NCBI RefSeq assembly: GCF_030272615.1
Contig: NC_081411.1
Span: 180,320,977-180,384,976 of the forward strand
Reading direction: 5' to 3'
DNA: 64,000 nt
From: Cryptomeria japonica
Taxonomy: Eukaryota > Streptophyta > Pinopsida > Cupressales > Cupressaceae
The notes beneath the pieces are model-generated. The model made no database searches. It saw nothing but the letters and a program-made list of their open reading frames with translations, and had not been told where the DNA came from. Below are positions 55,985-64,000 of this stretch, in pieces (position 1 is the first letter of the stretch; the number at the start of each line of letters is the position of its first letter). Made by a program: the position numbers and the translations under genes.

Positions 55985-57126
55985 TCACATCATATTGGAT
56001 CCGACCCCTATTATTATTATTATTTGTCTTCCTCCTCGCCGGTTGTTCAAGTATCTACCAGATGATGCATTATTGTTGGTGGTTTGTGAAGTTCCGGTGG
56101 TCAGTTGCTCTTGCATGAAGAGAACTTGTTGGCTCCTGGTTTTCATATTGTAGGGACATTCCTTTGTCAAATGTTCAACAATCTGACAAATGTCGCAGAA
56201 AGCCTTCTTGGGGCAGGACCCCTTGGTGTGTTCGTCACTCCTATAGTTCGTACACCACACGTCATTTTCTTCAGTCCTACTTGTACTCCCCTTCATGGCT
56301 TTGAATTCTTTCAGCATTCGTTCCATGTCCTTTTGGAGTGCATGCACCTTTTTGCTTGATTCACCACCACTATTGCTTTCCTCATCAGAGTCTTCATCAT
56401 CGTCAGATGAGTATTTATTACTTTCCTTCTTCTTTGACATTTTATGTTCTCTCTCGAGGTCCATCGCCCTATTATAGGCATCATCATATGACGTCGGGGG
56501 TACAATTTTCATCTTCTTCCGTAGGGAGGATTTCAACCCTTCAATGAACCATCGTTTCTTCAACCCATCTATGGGTTGGCACTTATTTTACCCAGCAGTT
56601 CTTTTAGCCTCTGGCTGTATGCTTGTACTATCTCCTTGGGACCTTGTTTGGTACTATATATGTTGGCTACGATTTCATTGTCATCACAAATCAACCGAAA
56701 CTCCTCCTTGAATTCCTTCTGTAGATTGGCCAATGTAGCAACTTTTTGCTTGTCAACATTGGAGTACCAATCTATGGCAACTCTGTATAATGTGCCTAGA
56801 AACTACTGTACCCACTCATTCTAGTCTATCACTCCATTGGTGAACCAAATAGTTTCACATGTACGATAGTACCGTATGGGGTCTTCCTTGCCGTCTCATG
56901 TGAACTTTGGCAATTTCTGTTTACTTGCCATCCCACCGTTGGGTCTTGTGCCTCTGATGCCTTGTGTGCTTGTACCTGGTGATCCTTTGCCTTTGCCTCT
57001 TACACCAAACCCTCCACTCATGGATCCTCTAGAGAAGGTTGGTGACCTCGAACCGAACAAATTGCCTCCCATACAATACCCTTGTATTCTCTTGGCACCT
57101 TCGGTCATACCGTCACCTTCGATCAT
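55985..57126 (-). pseudogene. gypsy gag core and knuckles (element H)
   Basis: Gag core (retrotransposon gag family) is readable from KQKLPKFT near 56920-56897 through YYRTCETIWFTNG, VAIDWYSNVDKQKVATLANL near 56786-56727 and EIVANIYSTKQGPKEIVQAY near 56675-56616, broken by stops. The open frame 56563-55985 then carries MDLEREHKMSKKK, an acidic Ser-rich stretch and a CCHC pair (CTNYRSDEHTKGSC near 56245 and CDICQIVEHLTKEC near 56195). It forms capsid and binds RNA in active elements. Confidence 0.8.
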
Positions 57127-58108
57127 CTCCCTCCGGCTAGTTGTCTCCCTCTAGTTGTCCTCCAAAATGGACAAGTTCTTTAGTAGGTCTCTGGTAGCAT
57201 TGATCAGGTTTATATTTTGCCTTGTTTATTCCACCAACTCTTCATGATTTCTTATCCTATGGTGGTATTCTGGCGAACTATAGAGTTCTCCTTCGACACC
57301 CTTCGTGACTTCTTCTAGGTTCCCTTTGGGCAACCCTATAATAGTGTAGAGAGTGTAATTCTCTCCATCTATCTCTACCTCCGCAACCTCCGTGATACCT
57401 CCTGGGTTCCCTTCAAGCAACCCCTCAGCTGGTCATCCATCAGCAAGATGCCTTAGCCTACGCCTTCATTCTATTTGTTGTTTGAGATTCAACGCTCTTT
57501 GTGCCACTTCCCATTCATCACTTTGTATCTTTTTATTTTTGTCTTTATTTAGTATTTTGGGCATAAATCACTTCCATACACAGCAAGCACAAACCATGTA
57601 CACAACCAAACAAAATTTTTTTTATTACTCATCCCTTGTACATAATGTATGTCACTGACATACTCATTACAATGGGGGTGTTCTTATTTATTCTCGTTGA
57701 CCGTTAGAGTTCATGTATTGTGCTCCTCTTCTTGGCACTCCCTAAATTCTCATAGAATTTGCTGCTGTCGGTTCTCTTGGTAGATGTCTTCCCTTCAGTT
57801 CTGGAGAGCCAAAAATCCTTGTGCCAAAAGGTTAGGCAGTTGGCTCATCAACCGATTCACAATAGGGCTTACTTCAAGCGAACTCCACACAACATCTTCT
57901 GGGACATCTTCGACGGCAACTTCCCTCCGTACGTGTGTTTCGATTGTCGCCTGTAGGATGCAGGAGCAATCCTTCGTGAGTGTCTTTTCCCCCTCAAACA
58001 ATTTGTCAGGTTCTCTGTCAGGTTCACTCATTCCTTCTGGTAATGGTTGTCCCATTATCCGTGTGCCATGTAGTACATCATTTTCCCATTGCTCCCTGGT
58101 TTATACTT
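57127..58108 (-). other. H leader and gag N-terminal part
   Basis: Gly/Glu-rich piece 57420-57226 and acidic piece 58055-57795 (EPDREPDKLFEGEKTLTK) may be the N-terminal part of gag, in frames interrupted by stops. No start codon can be chosen. Confidence 0.45.
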
Positions 58109-58124
58109 AGGCAACAATGCCAAA
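58109..58124 (-). other. Primer-binding site of element H
   Basis: Minus-strand TTTGGCATTGTTGCCT directly after the 5' LTR, a decayed TGGCGCCGTTGCC-type site, different from the tRNA-iMet site of the copia elements. Confidence 0.6.
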
Positions 58125-58392
58125 TGTTTTCCCCGTAGGGTGTCAGGTTAAGACATTGCATAAATGACATAAGTACACAGAATATATGGAACTCATAAGT
58201 ATTCTATTGATTCATGATAAGCTAGTACATACAATGATAGCAATATGTCCGACTACAATAGCATGTCCAATGACTAGAAACAAATACAATATAAAGGAGT
58301 CTGGTCAGTTACCTAGTACCAACTATCGACAATCGATGGGTTAACTACCAACGCTAACAGAATTTACCTTAATGCTTAATTACTCAACAACA
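58125..58392 (-). repeat. 5' LTR of element H
   Basis: 268 bp from TGTTTTCCCC to CAACAACA on the plus strand, followed by CAGGC. It is similar to 48143-48407 throughout but with about one change per ten to fifteen bases, so an old insertion. Confidence 0.85.
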
Positions 58393-58678
58393 CAGGCACC
58401 TCATTGTAAGTAGCATTTATTCATTGGCCAATGAGTAAATATTGTGGGTCACAAATACTACTGAGGTTTTTCCCACATCGAGTTTCCTCGTTAAATATCT
58501 TGTGTTATGGTGTGTTTTCTATGCTATTTTTATTGTTCTTATTTGCTGCATTAATTCTTATTTACCAGGACACTGTTTTGGGATGTAAAGTTATTAATAA
58601 GTCTAAATATTCTACTAACTGGTTAGACATTGATTCACCCCCCCTCTCAGTGTCTTTGGAACTATCATTGAATCTAAA
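58393..58678 (+). repeat. 5' LTR of element G, right part
   Basis: Continues the G LTR after H; matches the 3' LTR from about 63074 on and ends AATCTAAAA (AATCTAACA in the 3' LTR). A decayed primer site GGTATCAGAGCTTGG is at 58683-58697. Confidence 0.85.
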
Positions 58679-58751
58679 AATAGGTATCAGAGCTTGGTCC
58701 TCCATTTTCAAAAGCCTAATAGCTTGAGGAATATTTTGACACTAGTACAAA

Positions 58752-59364
58752 TGGAGAACTTAAGAAAATAGTTGGAAGGAGCTCTTGAAGATTTTAATGT
58801 AGAGAAATTAAAGAATATCAAACTTTAAGATGATCCAAGGATTGCACAGGAATTCATTAAAGGACTTCAGGAGAACTTTGCTATAGCACAAAATAAAAGA
58901 AAAGAACTTCATGAGAAGATGTAGAATGATGATGATGAAAAAGAAACTCTTAGAGACATTGCAAACAAGTTGAGACAAGAAAATAGTAATATGAAGAATG
59001 AAATGCAAGATATGACTATGAGGTTATGTAAAGATATCGAAGACAAGAAGAAGAATGAAGAAGAATTGACTAGGAGACTTAATGATGTTGGAAATGAAAA
59101 TCTGAGACTTAGTCATGAAAATGATATGTTGAAGATAGATCTGATTCACATGCAACATGATAAAACTGAGCTTATGAGACAAGTTGGAATTTTGGAAAAT
59201 GAGTTGGCTACTGTAAATAAACACAAAGACAAATTCAAGAAAATTTCAAAGGAGCTTGATGACATGCTGAAAAATCAAAAGCCTAATGGAGATACTAATG
59301 GACTTGGATTTGAAGTTGGAGAAAGTTCCGGTATTTCAAACAATCAATATCAGAACAACTGGTA
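58752..59364 (+). pseudogene. Coiled-coil gag-like ORF of element G
   Basis: MENLRK then TAG, LEGALEDF matches B (MESLRKQLEGALEYF). Three nonsense codons occur before 58925; the frame is then open from 58970 to the TAA in AACTGGTAA at 59362-59364. Almost wholly alpha-helical and charged (DIEDKKKNEEELTRRLNDV), ending LDDMLKNQKPNGDTNGLGFE. B has the same stop at the same place, with the knuckles in a different frame. Likely particle component; no known enzyme. Confidence 0.75.
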
Positions 59365-59383
59365 AGACAACCTAATGCTCATA

Positions 59384-59765
59384 AAATTCATGGAAGATGT
59401 TTCAATTGTAACAAGTTTGGTCATAGAGAAAATCAGTGTAGATTTAGAAATAATCGGAATATGAACTCGCCCATCGGTCAATGTTCCAAATGCAAGAAAG
59501 TTCATCATAATTCATAAAACTACATAATGAATGTGAAATGATATGTTTGTGGAAGATTTTGACATTTATCTAATCAATGCAGATCACAAACTGGTCAAGG
59601 ATATGGAAAGGTTATTCAGAGAAATAATGTGACTTGTTATGCTTGTAACAAGATTGGACACATTGCAAAATTCTGTAGAAGCAAGAATGCACTAGCAAAC
59701 AATATGAGATCTAGCTTGAAGGGAAAGGAGAAGGTAGAAGAAATAAAGCAAGAATTTTCCAAATA
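59384..59765 (+). pseudogene. CCHC knuckle array of element G
   Basis: CFNCNKFGHRENQCRF near 59400-59447, CSKCKKVHHNS near 59485, YVCGRFxHLSNQCRS near 59550-59585 and CYACNKIGHIAKFCRS near 59641-59685: four knuckles, the second and third decayed. Followed by a Lys/Glu-rich end. Same arrangement as B. Confidence 0.8.
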
Positions 59766-60162
59766 GTGGATTAAGAAAAGAGATCAGAGAACTGATGAAA
59801 CTATATCTTTACTAGTAGAACAGAGTAATCCTCCACCAGAAGGAGACTCTTCATCTAACCAAGGAATAATCCCTTGGGGGTATGATAGCAAATTGAAAAA
59901 CATGCATTCTACCCTTGGTTGATGGTGAGAAGATACATTTATTCTTTACCGATAGGTGTCTTAAGTTTTCACTTAACCGGCAAGCATTTAATGATTTTTT
60001 AGAGAACATTTTCGGCTATAAAGCACTAGGAAACACTCATTTCAAACTCATTGAGAATTCAAACTTTTTGTGAGCGCAAAATTGAGCAAAGGAATTCAAG
60101 GTGAATCTAAGAAGTGTTTTTCAAGCATTCAACAAACATTCAGATAAGAGGTATTTTTCATA
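59766..60162 (+). other. Spacer between knuckles and ORF2 in element G
   Basis: About 400 bp without a convincing frame, partly similar to 8790-9199 read in reverse. Possibly the ORF2 leader. Confidence 0.5.
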
Positions 60163-62365
60163 ATGGCTACTTCATCTTCTGTTCCTGAATTTATTCTGAA
60201 CCCTACCATTGTGGAGAATGTGAAATGCCCTAGACTTGTATTCAAAATAATTCTCGAGATTGTGAAGCAAGGTGACTTTGTAGGAGCTTTTTCAAAAATA
60301 CCTAAGGGTGTAGCATTTGTAGAAGACCCTATGATTTACACACATTGCAATATAGAAGATCTAGGATCTGAGGAATTAATGAAAATGTTTAACAAGGTCA
60401 TTTGTGATGAACATGGAATTGTTAAACCCAAACATAAGACTGTGGAAACTTTAGGTTTTGTGGAGATACTGAATATCCCTCAATTTCCAGAGGAAGTGGT
60501 AAGGGTTGTATTGAGTAGAGCACATGGAGAATTCTTATGGTTGGATTCTGTCTATAAGATATCCCAACAAGAAATTAGGGTAGTTACTAGTTTACCCTCA
60601 ACCGGTAGTAGACATGATAAGACAAAGAAGATTCCCAACAAAATGGTGATAAGCCTTACCAGAGCAACATTTGACAATAGACCACTTAGAGTGAAAGATA
60701 TTAAGGACATTAATGTGAGATATGTAAGTGTGGTTCTTGGATACAAAGCCACACATGCTAACAAACTCAATTTTGTTTCTAGTCTTTGTATTTATAGTGC
60801 ACATGAAATGATAAACAACAATGCTAAGATAGATGTGTGTGACTGGTTAAAAGATGAGCTTATTGGCAACCTGAAAAAGATTAAGGGAGATAAAAGGGTA
60901 CTTTCCGCTTTGGAAACCTTCTGGTATGTTTGATGCTATATTTCACCAAAGAGATCCTCGGTACAGGACACAAAGACTTTGGTTATGATACACTAGTAGG
61001 GAAACAACTACAGGAAGCTTTTAATAGCATGGGAACTGATAGAGATACCAACATTAATATCACTGACAATCTTCCATCACCACCTTTGGATACTGCACCG
61101 GTACACTCAAAAGATCCACCGGTTACTGACACTAAAGGTATAACACATGATGATACTAATCCTGAGTCAGAGTTACTTTTTACAATGAAAGTGGATACAC
61201 AAGAGGTAAAGATTGTTGTGGATAAGGAAACCTCTGAAGTTAAGTTAGACAATGTTGACAATAGAAACATAGCAGAGGAACTGGTACAAATTGTTGAAAC
61301 TGAGACATCAACACAAACATAGAAACTAGCATAGATTGAAAAACCTACTAAAGATAAAAGTACTAGCATAGGACCAAACACAAAGATACCGACAGTAGAA
61401 ATTTTAGAGAAACAAACTGAGGCAGAGGTGCACACAGAGATAGAGAAATTGACAATCACAAAAATATTGAAATAGTCAGAGAAACCTTTAAAGGTTGAGA
61501 TGCAAACATAGACTGATCCACATGAAGAAAATTCAAGCAAACTAGACACATTTAATGGAAGCAAAGAGGTAATAAAAATGATTTGTCAGACATCCGACAC
61601 ATCTACAAGTGAATTCACACCTGCCAATGGTACAGAGGTACTTCTGGATTCAATTAAGAAGATAATGGATTGTAATGCATTGGCCTGTAAGGCAATTGAT
61701 AACATACTACCATTCTTAAGTTGATTGCACCAAATTGCAACACATATATCATTATTGATTTTTTGGGTAAATTGGACACATTGTCCAAATTTATAGATGA
61801 TAATGTAATAACTATTGATAAGCTGAATGAGGACACAATTAAGGAGAGAGTTGAAAAAGAGAAAAACACATTCTTTGAAGACACAATAAAGAAATGTACA
61901 GATCATATAAATACATTATTTCCGGTACTTAACTCTACAATTTTGGAGTACAAGAAGCTATATAAGGAAACATGCAAACCTCACCTTTGGACAATGGACA
62001 TAGATGAGGAGATCAGAAAAACACAAAGAAATTGATGACATAGCAGATAATATAATTGGTTCATCTGAACATATCTCAGTTTTTGAGCAAGAAATGTCAA
62101 GTTTTGAGGAGAAGTTAGAGAAACTTGAGAAAGAGAAGGCAAGGATAAGGTCAAATGCTTGGGAACTTAAAGCTAAACTTGGTCCTAAGTTGGACAATCT
62201 GATCACTTAGAGAATTGAAATATCTAAGGCATTAGTTCAAGGAGAGAGATCACTAGAGGAACATATGCATTATCTCACCGACATGATCCAATAGACTGAG
62301 GCAACTTTGAATGATAGAAAAAGGTTTATGCAAAGTCTGAATTCAGTTTTGGCAGATATCTTTTA
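60163..62365 (+). pseudogene. ORF2 of element G: protein of unknown function
   Basis: ATG at 60163 (MATSSSVPEFILNPTIVEN); 256 codons open, then a frameshift at about 60900 and continuation at 60930 (MMLYFTKEILGTGHKDFGYD), then scattered stops to about 62365. By eye about 60% of N-terminal residues agree with B (IPKGVAFVEDP; LGFVEILNIPQFPEEVV; HGEFLWLDSVYKIS; LPSTGSR). Compared with B it lacks about 1.1 kb (B 7900-6780) including the basic stretch. The C-terminal coiled coil (EEKLEKLEKEKARIRSNAW near 62110) is kept. No catalytic motif recognised. Confidence 0.75.
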
Positions 62366-62435
62366 GATTGTAACCAACTGGCTATAGACTTTGAGGTGAA
62401 TTTTTTTGAACTCGTTTGATTATTTTTGAAAACCT

Positions 62436-62578
62436 TTGTCATTGATGTCAAAGGGGGAGTAGTGGAGAGAAAAATACTTGTTCAGAGGAGATCACTTGCT
62501 CAAGGGGAACACATCTTTTTGGACTTCAATTTTTGGATTTTTCTCATGAGTGTTGCTATCAATGCCAAAGGGGGAGAT
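62436..62578 (+). promoter_or_regulatory. Polypurine tract and upstream copy (element G)
   Basis: GTCATTGATGTCAAAGGGGG at 62438-62457 and AATGCCAAAGGGGGAGAT at 62561-62578, the second abutting the 3' LTR. The pair is about 117 bp apart. Confidence 0.8.
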
Positions 62579-63357
62579 TGTTGGAATTCTACACTCTTAT
62601 GAGAATAGTTGAATTTTCATTGATGGAAACCAAATAGCAACCAACCAAAAGATACCGAGACTGGCAATAGATTTCTACATACACTAACAGACACTTCATC
62701 GGTATCGACAACAATGCATAATGACACTTAGGCCAACGTGGAATAAAATTTTGTTTATTGTTTTGTAATGTAATTATCTTTTGTAAGCCGACATGGTACA
62801 TTGTAAAAGACTCATATATGTATGAGATCTTATAGGTCAGTTTGTAAGGAGGATAGCTAAGAAGTATAAGGCAATTTTGTATAAGGTGATAGATTTGACA
62901 ATGAAGGTTTTGGTTATTGATTGAGCTTAAACCGGTACTAAACCTAGCATATGAGATGCTGTTTTGAGTAGTACATTGTATTGGATTTTGATAATCCATT
63001 TTTTAGTCAATGTGATTCCTATTTTGTGATTGAGTAGTGAGCTCTAGGCAGTTGGCCTCCCTGCATGTGTAGGCCCCTCATTGTAAGTAGTATTTATTCA
63101 TTGGCCAGTGAGTAAATATTGTGGGTCACAAATCCCACCGAGGTTTTTCCCACACTGGGTTTCCTCGTTAAATATCTTGTGTTATGGTGTTTTCTCTATG
63201 CTGTCTCTATTGTTCTTATTTTCTGCATTAATTCTTATTTACCAGTACAGTGTTTTGGGATGCAAAGTTATTAATAAGTTTAAATATTTTGCTAACTAGT
63301 TAGACACTGATTCACCCCGCCCTCTTAGTGTCTTTGGGACTGCCATTGAATCTAACA
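62579..63357 (+). repeat. 3' LTR of element G
   Basis: 779 bp, TGTTGGAATT to ATCTAACA, followed by AAATG. It carries the uninterrupted site where H inserted in the 5' LTR (around gtgtaggcccctcattg, 63067-63083) and the end module (ggtttttcccacactgggtttcctcg near 63141-63167, CACCCCGCCCTCTTAG near 63313-63328). Confidence 0.92.
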
Positions 63358-64000
63358 AAATGCTATCATTGTCGAAATGTTGGCTACATTGAAAACTCAA
63401 GAAATATAAGCAAAAGAAGTTAGTACTAGATCAAAGACAAGAAGCAAAACCAGAGAAAAAAATTGCAGTAGACAAGAAGAAGGAAGCCAACTCGGTTGGA
63501 TTAAGAAGAATAAGAATAAAGCATAATCAAGTCTAATTGTATAGATTGCCCTACATGTACAAAGAAGAAATTTATGGGTTGTAGATAGTGGATGTTCCAA
63601 TCACATGATCGGAGGAAAAAATAAATTCATCAAGTTTGAAGATTGGAATGGAGGTTTGGTGAGGTTTGGAGACAACTCTTCCATTGAAAGATAAAAGGCA
63701 AAGGTGCTTTGAACATAGATGGAAAATTAAAAGAACATGATGTTTACTATGTGGAAGGCCTAAAACATAATTTTATAAGTGTGAGTTAGATGTGTGACAA
63801 AGGATATAAGTTCATTTTTTACTCTACCGATTGTCAAATAAGAAAGTAGAGTATGGGATAGATTGTTGCAAAAGGAAAAAGGACAGATGGAAAGGTGTAC
63901 AGTCTAAAGGAATATTTATTTCTTAAATCAAGTATGATAGCGATATGTTGAAGAATTTTTAGATGGAAGATAACAAACTAGTAAGTACCCCCATGCTGAC
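63358..64000 (+). pseudogene. Continuation of element E: last knuckle and copia protease
   Basis: The knuckle resumes as CYHCRNVGYIEN. Protease: FMGCR in one frame or LWVVDSGCSNHMIGG in the other near 63570-63612, with the DSG triad; then FIKFEDWNGGLVRFGDNSS near 63627-63683 and HDVYYVEGLKHNFISVS near 63737-63787. It matches F closely, with a frameshift near 63690. It ends at the window edge. Confidence 0.8.

Larger units (their letters stand above)
48143..58392 (-). mobile_element. Element H: degenerate Ty3/gypsy retrotransposon, Athila-like layout, with a third ORF
   Basis: 10.25 kb on the minus strand with short LTRs (58392-58125 and 48407-48143) and exact CAGGC flanks (48138-48142, 58393-58397). 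Order: gag, PR, RT, RNase H, IN, 1 kb of non-coding repeats, ORF3. RT before integrase makes it gypsy. No chromodomain is visible after integrase. The primer site is near TGGCATTGTTGCC, resembling the TGGCGCCGTTGCC type used by Athila-like elements. Stops throughout pol. Confidence 0.88.
47646..63357 (+). mobile_element. Element G: second non-autonomous ORF2 retrotransposon, split by H
   Basis: Plus strand: 5' LTR 47646-48142 continuing 58393-58678 after H, primer site, coiled coil 58752-59364, knuckles 59384-59765, ORF2 60163-62365, polypurine tract, 3' LTR 62579-63357. Flanking repeat AAATG at 47641-47645 and 63358-63362. The internal part is only 3.9 kb and has no PR, IN, RT or RNase H motif. 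Same family as B, and shorter because of a deletion in ORF2. Confidence 0.9.
34041..64000 (+). mobile_element. Element E: copia retrotransposon split by F and G, running off the window
   Basis: Plus strand: 5' LTR 34041-35363 continuing 44268-44584, primer site 44587, gag and knuckles 44650-47645, continuing 63358-64000 with the knuckle end and protease. F interrupts the LTR (TGGTT/TGGTA flanks) and G interrupts a zinc knuckle (AAATG flanks at 47641-47645 and 63358-63362). Integrase, RT and the 3' LTR would lie beyond 64000. Stops throughout; inactive. Confidence 0.85.

Noticed and set aside
1-64000. Host protein-coding genes, tRNA or rRNA genes
   Set aside because: All longer frames and similarities are accounted for by retrotransposon parts; no cloverleaf, rRNA core or exon-like host coding segment was noticed by eye.

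Overview
The window is a gene-poor stretch of a very large plant nuclear genome. I see no ordinary host gene, rRNA, tRNA or CRISPR array. Essentially all 64 kb is LTR retrotransposons inserted into one another. The large gag-pol-type plant elements, thick nesting and long LTRs suggest a gymnosperm (conifer-like) genome; that is inference, not shown by any host gene.

Layout, left nest. An old copia element A (+, 1678-30672) sits in an older minus-strand copia relic D (30673-33005). A has two insertions: the end of a Tat-like gypsy element C (1-1677, in A's 5' LTR) and element B (minus, 4470-27192, TSD TGATT). B is in turn split by Tat1 (+, 9579-25723, TSD GGTTG), a gypsy element with 1820-bp LTRs that differ at only two positions by eye. 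Tat1 has one unbroken gag-pol frame (14128-21414) encoding gag, a variant zinc knuckle, protease, a G-patch-like segment, RT, two RNase H domains and integrase.

Layout, right nest. Copia element E (+, 34041 to beyond the window end) is split by F (minus, 35364-44267, an almost complete copia element with many nonsense codons) and by G (+, 47646-63357, TSD AAATG). G's 5' LTR is split by H (minus, 48143-58392, TSD CAGGC), a degenerate gypsy element of Athila-like layout with a third ORF after integrase.

The most unusual system is the B/G family. These two elements, in opposite orientations, have LTRs, a copia-type primer site and a polypurine tract, but no protease, integrase, RT or RNase H. 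They keep a coiled-coil plus CCHC-knuckle module that resembles the C-terminal half of the E/F gag, followed by a long ORF2 (about 1,100 codons in B) that I cannot assign to any family. A plausible reading is a non-autonomous family using E/F-type enzymes in trans, with ORF2 in place of pol.

Apart from Tat1, all coding regions are broken by stops or frameshifts. Tat1 is the only element here that still looks potentially competent.
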